A stretch of 64,000 nucleotides of DNA from the NCBI GenBank assembly GCA_019188255.1, contig JAETXT010000007.1, positions 5,367,293 through 5,431,292 of the forward strand. Reading direction: 5' to 3'. This document shows, in pieces, positions 44,766-56,394 of the stretch. Source of the DNA: Verticillium longisporum (lineage: Eukaryota > Ascomycota > Sordariomycetes > Glomerellales > Plectosphaerellaceae). Numbering within the stretch: the stretch's first letter is position 1; every line of letters starts with the position of its first letter. Below the pieces are notes generated by a model. The model saw nothing but the letters and a program-made list of their open reading frames with translations, did no database searches and was not told where the DNA came from. A program made the position numbers and the translations under genes.

Positions 44766-46311
44766 GGGACTACGAGATTGAATAGAGAAGTCGAGGTCTG
44801 CAGACACGATCCTCCTCAGGCTTGTATGATTAGCGGGAAGGCCCTTGCTGCCTGCTCTAGTGCAGCAGGAGATAGCTGGCCGTAGCATAGCCCACAATAT
44901 GTCCTTATTCAATCATTTTGCCGTTCCACCCGCAGTGTTGAGGGACTGTCCCAAGTACTTCCATTCAGATTCGTTGCGCACTCAGTTGGGGTTTGATCGT
45001 CATCTCGACGACGTGTATGATTTGCTGCGCCCTCGCCCTTTCCGATGTCTTACAGGTGTTTCCCTCACCCGGTGCCCTCAGTCTCGGCTATCTATCACCA
45101 CCCCAGGATCCACAGGAGTAAACACCACAGTTGGTGCTCTGCCACAGCTTCCTCAAAGTGAACCGAGATCAACGAAAGTGCCCGCGCTCTGACCGTCTGA
45201 GATGTTTTTGTAATATGGGAGGTATCTGAAAGTACTCCAGACTATTACGTCCCTTGCAGTGACTTGCTAAGAAAACAGATTGATCTCTAAGCAGTACTGA
45301 AAAGACACCAAATTGCGAGGTTTTAGCTTATGCAAGATACTTTTCAGTACACGAGACTGAGACGTTAGATATCTCGGGAAACCCTGCAGACCGGCCTTTG
45401 TTGATATTTGCAAGGCGAAAAAAGGGCATTCGCAACTGGGAAGAATGACGCTTGTGGCTCTTGGGCCTAACACATATGCACGTCGTTGAGATTGGCATTA
45501 TTTCTGTGTCTGGAATGGGTTAGTCGAGTTTTTCCTGCCTTAGCTTGCGCCGGATATCCCCATTAGGCAAACAATCAGGAAACTCTACCAACCACTAGTG
45601 TGTCAAGTCACGGATGACACTGTTTCGTCTGTTTGATTGGCGTATTTTGGCACCAGGGCTTCTGCCGAAAAAGATGGGGCGACAGAGGATATAGCTGCCA
45701 ATGAATCACGGGAAACCAATCTTGTCCTCCACCGAATTCAGCTGTTGCAAAGGTATTCATAATCTTCATTATTCAGAGGCATTCTTGGCAGAGGTTCCAG
45801 CCGACCGAGACTCCCTGCGACGCGGTCCGGACGAAGACGGCGGTCAACGAAGTGGACCAGAAGTGGGCGCTGTACTGGCGCTGAAATATGACGTTTACAG
45901 TGTTACACAAGACGCTTGATTGTTTCCCTAAAACGGCAAGGACTGACGCCGCAGTCAACAGGGGTGCAGCTAAACTGCTTTCCAGCTTGGCTGTCCTCAC
46001 GACAACAGAATGTATTCGCGGCAGAAGGCTTCGGAGCCAAGAGTCAATCATCACTAACGCCGGTGCAATTTGTCATTAACCCTACAACTTCACCACTGCC
46101 CTCCTCAATGCTGACCAACAGCTAGTGTCTCTAGTGACTGAGGTCGCGATGAGCTAGATTAGCCAACTACAGGAATCCTTTGCTTGTTCGACAAGTGGTC
46201 TCAGGCCACTGGCGGTCCCGATTCGCACCTTTAAGAACGGACGGCCTTGCCAGATGGTCGTAAACCCCACGATTACAGAGTAACAGCTTTTCGTCCATTG
46301 GCTTAGTCAAA
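44766..46311. other. intergenic region, no supported gene
   Basis: Only short ORFs without family features. Lies between the SDR gene and the small secreted protein gene, both on the plus strand. Confidence 0.4.
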
Positions 46312-46828
46312 ATGAAGTTTTCACCCATTTACCCTCTCGGCCTCATCCTAGGCACGGGCCGCGCAATCAACATGACGGACTATGCAGCAACCTGCAGTGT
46401 TGACCGAGAGTTCAAACGGTGGTACAGGGAGTAAGTGAAATAACAACAGACATCGCGACCAAAACTGACATTGGCCTCGTGCAGATTACTCGGAGCCTTT
46501 GAAGATTCGACCACGACCGACAGTATCACCAATTTCTTTGCGCCAGGCGCCTTGGTCCTCGGGGTTCTCGTATCACGGGCGGAGAGGCCATCCTAGCAGC
46601 CCGGGGAGCAATTCTACCCGCTGACGGATTCATCCAGTGGAATGTGTGTACCATCATGTTGGATTCAGGCTCATGGAGAGCAGTGAAGAGTATCAGCTGA
46701 CGTCGAACCAACAGCACTTCCCCAACATTACCCTCGTCGCTTCAGAGACGCCAACAAACAAGTCGTTCGAGGTCACTGGGGTCCTGCAGATAACCCTTTC
46801 CGCCAACGCGAGCTGCTCGACAACATAG
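46312..46828 (+). pseudogene. small secreted NTF2/SnoaL-like protein, frameshifted
   Basis: The start ATG at 46312 opens a hydrophobic N-terminus (FSPIYPLGLILGTGRAIN) that could be a signal peptide. A 54-bp intron (46431-46484, GTAAGT...GTGCAG) is supported because splicing joins FKRWYRE to LLGAFEDSTTTDSITNFFA, a helix-loop pattern of NTF2-like folds. The frame breaks near 46561 (CTCGGGG) and 46640; one added base at each continues through GGEAILAARGA, FIQWN, YHHVGFRL, and a C-terminal strand FEVTGVLQI to the stop at 46826. Function is unknown; similar small secreted proteins occur in plant-associated fungi. Confidence 0.5.
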
Positions 46829-49265
46829 TAGGACACCTGGAAATCCTGTTGAAACGTCCATGACAGATACCGTAGTGTTAACCATGCAACTTGAAGTTAC
46901 CAAACGCTCTTCACCGTCGAAAAGAACTTGACCACTGGCAGAGCAACCTCGCTCCGCAAGGCGGCAGTCTTGTCATATATGACGGATTTTCCGTGAATGC
47001 CACGAATGACCCGTGTATCAAATAGACTAGCTATTGGTCAAGCTGAGTCTACCTTCGGCTGAAAGATCAACAGAAATTTCAGCACTCGAGTGGGGTGTGG
47101 CCTACTGACGATAACTCTGAAGTACTTGCACCTCTCAGGAGCGCACAAGGAGCTGAATTGCAGCTGCAGTGAACCTGCTGCTTACGAGGATATGTTCCTA
47201 GGCTTGCTTAAAACGTCGATTAACGGTGTCTTGCTCTAAGCAGGCTTCACCTTGTACAATATCCTGGAATGCTGGCCTTTTCTCGTTTGGGAGCATGCGT
47301 TTGATATGTTAGTGAATGTCAGGACGCACCTGCGGAGCCATGGGACAGGCGGTTAGTTTCGGGGGCTTGGGGCTACGTGAGCGCGTATATCGAGGTTACT
47401 GCAGGCCCTCTTAGCTGCGGAGGGCCAGAATTCAGATGTATTTCTACCCATACCTAACAATTGATTGCGGATATCACTTGTTGAAGATCTCTTTACTCTA
47501 CTCGTCCACATGCTCTGACAGATGAATACAGCCAGACTTGTGCACATGGGATGCTTTTTGTCTTCGACTGCAGGAGCTTATTGAGTGGACCTGGTCGGTC
47601 ACGTAGTGTTTCTCGATCATCTTTAGCCACAGATAATCGGCAAGTCTATCAAAATCTGTAGACTTTTAGAGAGCACGGCATTAAAGTCCTCTACGCGGAA
47701 TCCATTTAATTAGTTGAAAAGCCTCATTCCTATACCCTCACCAAATATATGGTACTGACCAAAGATGGCAGCAGTTCACTACGCTTCAAGGACATGTTCA
47801 TCAACGTACTGTCTGATATGGTGATCGATGTATCCCCCGCCGTCTGAAAAGAAGTTGACCGAGCATCAATAGCCAGCTGCGTAATCTGAATTCATGATTG
47901 ACCTCAAAAGAAATTTACCCTACTGGTTGCCGAAAGGAACCATGCTCTTTTATGAGAATAAGTACCGTAACGGGTCAGAGGCGTGGCGCTGAACTACTCT
48001 CATTGCTTCGGCGTGGAGGGGTGATCTCTGTAAAAGATTGATGAATGAGACCTGAGAGACAACTATTCGACTTGATATCTCCTCTCACCGTCTACAGTAC
48101 CGATTGAGTGACCTTTTCGCAATAGATTTGTTGCTCAGACCCTTTCTCGTGACGAAGACTTCATCGAGCTTTAACCTTTGTCATCAACAGATTTCTCCGC
48201 GGTCAGTGTACACGAGTCAAAAAATGAAACAAATTTGAGGATGAAAGGCTGTGCATACTATCCTCTCTTTATAATGTGCATTGATGCTATTCTCTTTGAT
48301 ATTGCGTATGTACTACTTCATGTGTTGTCTGTACGTCTTAGAGGTCAATTTGGCTTGTGGCTCTAGTGAGGGCACAGCCGCTGCTTGACATGTTGGCAGT
48401 TTCTGCATTCACTGAGACGGCCTGAGCATGAAATATTGCAACTTTTTTCATACTTAATAACAGCCATATTTTTCGTGCATCTCGGCTGTGAGCACAAATA
48501 CGTTTTCGCTCCTTCCTCCTCAAGAGCCACCACGCCCCACATACACTCAGTTGTTAACTCCTCCGCCAACTCCTAGCGTTCTGCTTTGTTTCCCAACCTT
48601 CACCACCCACTTTCACTTTCACTCTCCCGCGTTCTTCAACCGGCTCCCAGTTCCCAGTCTCTCCGCGACCGCCTCGTCCCAACGACTTGATCTTTCTGGC
48701 TCTCATTAGTCGACTTGCTCAGGCTCCACGCTCATTCAGCAAATCAAGTAAGTCTCAGTTGGTTTTTCTCTGCGCGCGATTTCAGTTTTCAGTTGCCACA
48801 CTCTCAAAGCACTTTTTCTCAGAGTCGCGTTTTATTATTGCGGAAATCGCACTTCTGGCGCTTCTTTGAATGCTTTCCTCGTCTGTCATGTTTCCTCCTT
48901 CGATTCACACGAGCGCGTTGTCTTGTTGTTCCTTCCTTGTCTTTACATGTGCACATTTCATACACCAGCAAAACCGACACAGTAACTACGTCCTCATATT
49001 CTGCCTCAACATCACGAGTCTGTCATTCCTTCGCAGGGCATTCATCATCCAGCCACGAACCTGAAGGATTTGTCAGTTATCCCTTGAATTTGGCTCTTTT
49101 CATGTTTTAAGAGCTGGCTCTCGTGGATGACATCGCAACTTCCGTGTTGTCGCCATCTGATTTTGTCTCTTCCGTCCTTCACATTCTTTTCGTGTTACGC
49201 GGGTCTCTTTGGTCGACCAGAAACTAACCACACTCTTAGACACTCTCTGACGAGCAGTCAAAGCA
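46829..49265. other. gene-poor region and 5' leader of the GPI-anchored protein gene
   Basis: 47000-48400 holds no supported gene. From about 48500 the plus strand is C/T-rich and looks like a promoter plus leader, with possible 5' UTR introns (for example AAGTAAGTCTCAG at about 48747). Confidence 0.45.
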
Positions 49266-51584
49266 AGTGAGTTCAGCCTGTTTCCAACTGACAAGATCTC
49301 ACACTAACATGGCGCAGTGGAGCAGCATACTGTCAGCGTTCCTGACAAGTTCCAGTACTACGAGGACGAGTTCGATTTCCCCCTGAAGACTGCTTTTCGG
49401 TCACTCGTCCGATGGCCGCCCAGGGTGTCCGTGTCAAGAAACATCGCTCGAAGGGCTACCTCCCCGCTTGCGGTTTCATGACTGTCTTCATGGCTCTGGT
49501 TCTTGCCATCATTGGCCTTGGCCTTCTCGCCTCTGGTATGTGTGTGCACGCTGTTTCACGACAATATCTAACATGTTCAGGTCGTGTCACCTTCAATGTT
49601 AATGTCGAAGATGCTGAGGATACTTTCCCTCAGCTTGCCCGCCGTGACTTCCACGCCACTTACAGCTACGCGTTCCCCAACACCACGGTTGTCACTTCGA
49701 CTGCTGGCGCCCCTGAGGCCTACGGCTACCAGACCACCTCCGCTGTCAACACTACTGTCTCTAACAGCACTGTCTCACTCACCAAGACCGCTACCGTGTT
49801 TGCCACTGTTTCCCTCAACAGCACCACTGGTATTCAGGCCACTTCTGATGCTCTTGCCCTCACCGGTCCTGCTGCCTCAGAAGCTGTCACGTGAGTCTAC
49901 AAATTTGGCCCCTTTGCCTTTTCACAAGCGCTGACATGGTCTTAGCACGACTGACACTGTGGTCGCTGATGATACGGTTGTTGAAACTATCAACGGCGGC
50001 ACCATCACTCGTTACCGCAATGCCACCCACACATTCACCCAATACCAGACCGTTACCTCTGGTGTGACCGAGGCTATCGTCAAGACCATCCTGGCCACTG
50101 AGACTGCTGAGATCGTCGAGACTGTGATTGGAAGCACCCTGACTGTGGTTGAGCACAGCATGGCCACTCTCACGGTGACGGTCGATGCAGAGGAGTCGTC
50201 TGTCGTTGCCCCTGAGGTGACCTCTACAGTCATGGCTTCTGAGGAGTCCTCTTCCCTTATTCCCCCCATGTGACCTCCACAGTTACCGTCTCTGGTGGTG
50301 CTTCGTCTGCCATGTCATCTGACGTGACCACCGAGGTGGCCTCCTCGTCGGTCTCCAGCAGCTCGAGAAGCTCTAGCATCTCCACCACCGAGACCACCGT
50401 CACAGTCACTCCCACGGTGTCTCTGACCACGACTGTCACAGTGGAAGCCCCCATGGATATCGCCACCATCATGGCCACCACCACGGTCGTCGGCGGCACC
50501 ACGACTATCCGCGTCACCCGCGATCACACTGTCTTCACTACACTCATCCCGGTCCAAACTGAGGTCCCTCAGACTTGTGCCGCCGACCAAACGGTGTTCA
50601 TCACTGTGACTGAGGTCGCCAGTCCCATGCCTGTCGAGACCACAACGACCGTCTACCCTACTACCTCTGTGGTCACTCACACCCGCCACGGCATCGTGAC
50701 AGTCACATTTCTGACCACCGAGGTCCAGACTGTCGTTCAGACTCTGTCGACTGAATTCGAGATGACCACCTCGGACGTGCTCGCACAGCCAGGTACCCCG
50801 ATTGAGGCGTCTACCACGTCTTCTTTCTCGTCGGAAGCCCGCGTGACTGAGACGCAGGTCCTCACCCTGACGGAGACGGACATTGCCACGCACACCGTCA
50901 GCGTCATCGAGTCCGCGGTCCTGACGACCAAGGTCTCCATGTTCACCACCATCACCGTCCGCATCGGCACCACGACCCTCAACGGCGGCGTCGTCACCGT
51001 GACCGTCGAGCCCCCTCGCCAGCCCCGTCCAGCCCCGTCGCCGAAGACGCGGACGTGCAGACCGTGACCAAGACCGAGTACGCCACCGAGCACCTCACAG
51101 CCCCAACCCCCGACGTCCCCGCCGGCGCCGCCACCAAGACGGAGACAATCTACGAGACCGAGACCCGAGCGCTGTCCGCGACGGCGACCGACCACATCGT
51201 CGTCTCGGCCCCCATCACGCTCTACAGCACCGTCACCCACACCGCCCTCGTCACGCGCACCGTCCAGACCACCGTCGACGGCACCCTCGTCGAGCAGGCC
51301 GCCACGGCCCTCGAGACCAACACCGAGGTCCTGACTCTGACGCGCACCATCGGCCTCAACACGACCGTGCTCGTCACCGGCACCGGCGTCAGCACCCACG
51401 CCCTGCCACCCGCCGGCGAGACCCGCTCCCTGCACGTGTCGGGCTTCCTCCCCGGCCCGGCGCCAACGCCACCACGTCGATGGCCTGGCCCGTCGAGGTC
51501 TCGGGCGGTGAGAAGCGCGCCGACGCGCGCGCCAGCGTCTTCTCGCTCGTCCTCGCCTTTGCGGCGCTTCTGTGCCTTTTCTGA
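49266..51584 (+). CDS. Ser/Thr-rich GPI-anchored cell-surface protein, with apparent frameshifts
   Basis: Probable wall or plasma-membrane glycoprotein of about 720 residues. A hydrophobic segment near the N-terminus (CGFMTVFMALVLAIIGLGLL) can act as signal or anchor; the body consists of Thr/Ser/Val-rich repeats (TTVTV, VTETVL-like) suited to O-glycosylation; the C-terminus ends with Ala/Ser residues and a hydrophobic tail (VFSLVLAFAALLCLF), typical of a GPI signal. Introns: 49267-49317, 49536-49580, 49891-49945. If the first intron is used, the start codon A|TG is split by it (A at 49266). Otherwise ATG 49412 starts the protein. Frame breaks lie near 50270 (C run), 51015 and 51461, plus one before 49412 in the longer model; each needs one extra base, and the total then fits. 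I do not recognise a named family. Confidence 0.7.
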
Positions 51585-52192
51585 AAGACGGTCCCTTGAC
51601 CTGTTTCCCTCATCATGGGACGCGGGCAGTTTTGGGCGGCAGCATGCTTCGTCGTTGACTCCTTCTCCTGGAGGAGTCTGAAGCAAGCAGAGCAGAGCAT
51701 GCGCACCAAGCCCTGGGGATTCGAACCGAAGCAGTTTGTGATTTTTCGGCGTTTCAGGCTTCATCGCGCCGGCGTGCGCTGGATATTCAGGGAGTAAACT
51801 GGCCAGTCCAAGCCGGCATTCTTGGTCTCTAGGTTAAAGGGTTTGGAATCAAGGCTTTCCCCTTGCAGTTGGGCTACTTTTCTCTCTCTCTCTCAGAGGA
51901 AGCATGGATAGTGTGGACTCAATGTGGGAAGAGATCCTTTCTCTCCACGTTACCTTAGGCTAGGCAAAAGAAATTGGCAGTTTCATCCCGAGAACAGGGC
52001 GTTTGACTTTTGTGAAGTGTTTGGCATTGCGTGAGACGGCCGTTCAGTCATCGTGCTGGCTTTCCCCGTTTCCCTTTCATTAACCTGCTAGACGTGCCTG
52101 CCAGTGATCTATGTACCCGTCATCATCCAACACCATTGATCGCTGAGAGACCTTATGAGGGACAAAAGAGAAGACAAAGGAAAATTGGAAAC
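51585..52192. other. intergenic region between convergent genes
   Basis: 3' flanks of the GPI-protein and xylulokinase genes; a short TC repeat is at about 51882-51895. No gene seen. Confidence 0.5.
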
Positions 52193-54033
52193 TCAGTTTT
52201 TCGCAACCTTGAGAATCCTCTTCTCCATCTCCTCAAACGGATCAACGACGTCTCCGTACCTCTCAAACACGCCCTTCCTGTACCCGACGTCGACCCTCTC
52301 GACAGCCTCGTCCTCCTTCCACCTCGCGCCGATGAGCTCGTCAAACGTCTCGCCCTCCTTCCTCTCCCGCGCCCAGACGGCCTTGTAGGCGCCGCCGAGC
52401 GCGCAAGCGTTGCCGCCGACGTCGAGCCTGTAGACACCCTCGGCGCCGCCAAGGACCTCACCCAGCACCTGCCCGATGGCCGGGTTCAGCGAGCCGCCGC
52501 CGACGAGGTAGATGCGACGTGGCTGTGCAGGGAGCCCCTCGCTGGGGGCGTGTACGAGGTTGCGGCTGCGGAGGCGCATGCTCAGGGCCTGGCTCTCGAC
52601 AATGATGCGGGCGTCTGTCTCGGGGGTCCACTCCTCCTTGGCCTCGGCAGCGCGCCGCTCGGGGAGAGGGTATGTCGGTAGGTGCCGGCGCGGATGTTGG
52701 GCACGATTTCCGGGCGGGGAAGTAGAGACCGAGTTTCCTGTCGTCCTTGTCCGAGGCGGCGCCGAGGACGGGCGTCGAGGTGACGGCCTTGTTGAAGGCG
52801 GCCCAGGGGTCCTTGTCGTCCTTGCCGATGCGGTCGCGGATCTGCTCACGCGCGAGACCACCGTTCTTGTAGCACAGCATGAACATGTACTGGCCGGGGG
52901 TCGTCGGGTGGTTCATGAAGTGGTAGCTGGCGTCGGGCTTGTAAATGGGTGTGATCATGAGGAAGGTGCTGCTGGTGCCGAGGAGACAATGGCGTCCATG
53001 GGCCGCAGCGGCAGGGCGAGGATGGTGGCTGGGTTGTCGCCGGTGAAGGGCGTAATGTGGCAGTCAGCGGCGAAGCCGTGGCGGCGCTGGAAGTAGGGGG
53101 CGATGGTGCCGAGAGAGCGCCGCCGTCGTGTTCAGGTTCGCCGAGCTTCTCGCGCAGGGCGGCGGCCTTGTCCCCACCACCGCCGGCGGCGAGGGAGATG
53201 AGCTCGTCGGACCAGGCAGCCGAGGGAATGTCCCAGAGGTTCATGCCCGTCATGTCGCTGATGTCGAAGGGGGCGATGCGGCCCAGGAGCAGGGAGGCGA
53301 GGAAGGAGGAGATGAGAGATATGCGGGCGGTGGCGGCGTACATGGCGGGCAGCTTCTCGCGGAGGCGCATGATCTGGGTGCCGGTGAAGCGGTGGTGGGC
53401 GGCGCTGCCAGTGACGTGGGCCAGACGCTGGGCGTCCCCGAGGTGCTCGTCGAAGCGGTCGCACTGGGCCTGGGTGCTGCCATCCTGCCAGTTGGGAGCG
53501 TAGGGGTGGGCGAAGGCATCTGTGAGCTGGTCGACGAGGGCCTTGGCGGGGTCGAGGTTGGCGAGCAGGGACTCGGCCTCGGCGGACCAGTACGTGCTGC
53601 CGTGCTGCTGGCAGGAACCGGAGATGCCCTTGATGCGAGCCACGCTATCGGGGCTCGTCTCGCGCAGGCGGTCGAGAGCAAGGTCGAGGGCCTCGAGGAA
53701 GAGGGCTACAGGGGCAAAGACCTCATGTTCGGCGTCGTTGGTGAGGACGCCTTTTGTGATGTTGTACTTGGAGCCAAAGTCAGCGTCAAAATCGACCTTG
53801 ACCTCGGCGACGACGGTGAGGTCGGACTGGACAACGATGGCTGACTGGTCAGCGTACGGTCTGGTGAAGATTCTGGTCAAGCCCAGATGGTAGTGATGGG
53901 ATTGAGAGGAGGTTTGTTTGGAGGGCAGCAGCAGGCAGACGAGGGGCAGTCGAGGGGATGAGGGGCAGGAAGTACCTTTGAGCTGCTGAGTCGACAGGTC
54001 GAACCCAAGATACAAGGGGCCCTCGGCAGACAT
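52193..54033 (-). CDS. D-xylulose kinase (xylulokinase), with four apparent frameshifts
   Basis: Phosphorylates D-xylulose to xylulose 5-phosphate, linking pentose use to the pentose phosphate pathway in the cytosol; FGGY sugar-kinase family. Exon 1 is 53976-54033 ([13 protein letters not shown], the phosphate-1 motif), the intron 53841-53975 (GTACTT...GTCAG), exon 2 52193-53840. Motifs: [14 protein letters not shown] (substrate loop), [22 protein letters not shown], and [17 protein letters not shown] near the C-terminus. The frame breaks near 53117, 52978, 52719 and 52664, mostly in C or G runs; adding one base at each gives 569 residues, the usual length, and satisfies the splice phases. 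The encoded sequence is well kept on either side of every break, so the gene is probably functional. Confidence 0.9.
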
Positions 54034-55062
54034 GACGGGCGAGGAGAATGCAGAGTCGGGAGAAACAAGAAAGAAGAAAAGAAAAAAAAATGAGAAACAA
54101 GCAGAAAACACCAGGCTCTTGGTCCTTTAAGCACCAGACCCCCTCATGTGCGACCGTTAATTTTTTTCGGGTCAGCCCATCATCGTGACGCGGGGATGGC
54201 GGCAGTACCTCTCTGCGTATCTAGGTGTCTGGGGTCCAGGCTGCTCAACGCGACAAGCCCCCGAGCTCAGAGTGACATGCACGCAACGCCTCTTCGAGGG
54301 CAGAAACCAGAAACGGGGACCCTCAGCCTTGGCCGCCCGAGCAGGGTGGGACCCCTCATTCTGCTTTGGTGGCTGCCAAGCGCCTGAGAAGCGATTTAGG
54401 CTAAAGTGCTTGGTGCTAAAAGTGCTGCTGTCGGGCGCGCGCCAATCGTCATCTTGGCTGGTGCCATCACTCGGACTGTCGCCTTTCGACCTCTTGGCAC
54501 TGGGGGTCCAGGTCCCGATCGTGTCTTTTGTCCGAGCATCGCCGGGGTGAACGCCGTGTGGAGAGCCCGACCGAGATGGGAAGGTCGAGATGGCCTCCGA
54601 CGTCGGCGTCGACAGGCATTGCATCATCATCATAAAGCATCGCAAAGGCCATTGTCAGATCAGGGTGGAATGAGAAAAATAATAATTGAAGACTTGCATG
54701 CCGGCAGAGCTACCTTGTGTCTCCCGTCAACAAGCGTGAGCTGCGTGCAGCTTCAGCTCGATCAGAAACCTAAAACGCCATTCCCACGCAGGACGCACCT
54801 GCCCCAGCCAGCCTGTCCCAGCCGTGGCCGGCTTTGTTGGACCACTCGGGAATTCAAATGCCATGTTGAAACAAGCCATGTTGGAAACAAGCCATGTTGG
54901 AAACAAGCCATGATGGCAGAAAGCCATGTCGGCAGAAAGCCATGTCGGCAGAAAGCCATGTCGGCAGAAAGCCATGTCGGCAGAAAGCCATGTCGGCAGA
55001 ACAACAATTCGATCAACCTCTCCGCGGCTGACGAAAAGACGGAAAAGAAAACACGGTACATC
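54034..55062. other. region between xylulokinase and the cation transporter gene
   Basis: Upstream of the xylulokinase start and downstream of the transporter stop. An A-rich tract lies at 54063-54092. It holds a minisatellite (listed separately). Open frames across 54406-55281 on the plus strand are by-products of the repeat and the transporter gene. Confidence 0.5.
54860..55001. repeat. 16-bp minisatellite, about nine units
   Basis: Tandem units of GCCATGTCGGCAGAAA (right half) and the diverged GCCATGTTGGAAACAA (left half). The homogenised right half suggests recent expansion. It lies in the 3' flank of the transporter gene. Confidence 0.9.
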
Positions 55063-55777
55063 TCAGCCCTCACTGGTGCTTCTCGTGTGAGTGGCCATTG
55101 CCATGGCCATTCGCGTGGCTGTGCCATTGCCGTTGGTGTGTCCGTTTCCGTTGCCGTTCGTGTGCCCATGCTCATGCTCATGCTCGTCCTCGTCCTCCGA
55201 CTCGGGCGACGACCGCTGGCTGACCTCACCCGAAATATACTCGTCAACTTGCCGGCGACCGGCGCCTCCTGGGGCACGTAGCGGACCCGGACGCGGCGGA
55301 CACCGCGCACCTTGGCGCCGACCCTCTCGCGCACGGCGGACTCGACCTCCGCGCCTCCTCGACGGTCCAGTCGCCGGGGACGGCGAGCTCGACGTCGACG
55401 AGGTAGTTCTGGCCGCTTTTGACGCCGGCGACGTCGCGGACCTCGACGTCACGGCCGATGCCGCGGGCGTCGAGGCTCGCGCGGGCGTGCCGCGTGACCG
55501 AGGCGCGGACGTCGTCGTCGATGCTGCGGTCGGCGAGCTCGTAGAGGGCGCTGACGGTGTTCTCGGCGCCGGCCTTGACGACGAGGAGCGAGATGAAGAG
55601 GCCGCCGACGGGGTCGAGCCAGGCGGCGTTGGAGAGGATATTGGCGCCGAGGACGACGGCGAGGGTGACGACGCCCGTGAGCGAGTCGACGCGGTGGTGC
55701 ACGGCGTTGGAGGCGAGGACGGAGGATTTGCGTTCGCGGGCTACTTTCATGGCTGCTGCTCAGTTTTCTCCTTTACA

Positions 55778-55819
<42 letters not shown>

Positions 55820-56394
55820 CACAAAACTCACTTGCGTGGTAGAGCCACTCCTTGATGGCCACGGTGCCGGCGGCCAGCCACGCGGCGTGCAGACTGGGCC
55901 CGGCATGGCCGTGGCCGTGGCCGCCGTGGGGTGGCCGTGGTGCATGTGAGCAATGGCGTCGGCGGCGGCGGCGGGGTCGAGGAAGAAGTGGGCGTGCAGG
56001 GTCAGCAGGCTGCTCCAGAACATGAAGAGGCCGCCGCCGAGGAGCATGCTCGAGACGCCGAGGGACCGAGGCTCTCGACCTTGCCGAAGCCGGCGGGGAA
56101 GGCGTCGGTCGGCGGCTTCAGGGACCACGAGACGGTGGCGAGGGTCAGGACGTCGGAGGCGAGGTCGGTCAGCGAGTGCCAGGCGTCGGCGATGAGGGCC
56201 TGGGAGCCAAAGGCGTAGCCGCCGGCGCCCTTGGCAAAGGCCATGCCGAGGTTGGCGAAGAGGCCGATGCGGGTGATGCGGACGCCGGCGTCGTTCTTGT
56301 TGGAGGAGGTCAGGTACGTGTTGTCATGGTGGTGGTGGTGGTGGCCGTGGCCGTGCGAGTGCCCGCCGTGGGAGCGCTTCTGGTCGGCGCCCAT
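55063..56394 (-). CDS. cation diffusion facilitator, MMT-type (mitochondrial iron/metal transporter), with apparent frameshifts
   Basis: Membrane transporter of the CDF family, closest in layout to yeast MMT1/MMT2, which move iron across the mitochondrial inner membrane. Start ATG 56394 gives a His-rich N-terminus (GHGHHHHHHDNTYLTS). Conserved parts: RIGLFANLGMAFAKG, QALIADAWHSLTDLASD (metal site D/HxxxD), FGKVESLG, KEWLYHA and VLASNAVHHRVDSLTG (second metal site). A second His-rich loop lies between membrane segments (about 55925-55960). The intron 55753-55831 (GTGAGT) contains a (GA)n tract. A Glu/His-rich, Asn-Gly-rich tail ends at 55063. Breaks lie near 56077, 55932, 55351 and 55251; four added bases satisfy all phases, giving 418 residues. 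The frame is open upstream of 56394 as far as 57012, so a longer N-terminus with targeting sequence is possible. Confidence 0.85.
55779..55816. repeat. (CT/GA)n microsatellite in the transporter intron
   Basis: About 19 CT units on the plus strand, filling roughly half of the 79-bp intron just downstream of its splice donor (55831) in sense direction. Confidence 0.95.

Noticed and set aside
50257..51435. Several open frames on the minus strand (Val/Gly-rich)
   Set aside because: Antisense of the Thr/Ser-rich repeats of the GPI-anchored protein.
51690..51740. tRNA-like T-loop (GGTTCGAATCC on the minus strand)
   Set aside because: The flanking bases do not form the T stem, and no anticodon or acceptor arms can be found.
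54860..55001. CRISPR-like array
   Set aside because: Units are directly adjacent 16-mers without spacers in a eukaryotic genome; it is a minisatellite.
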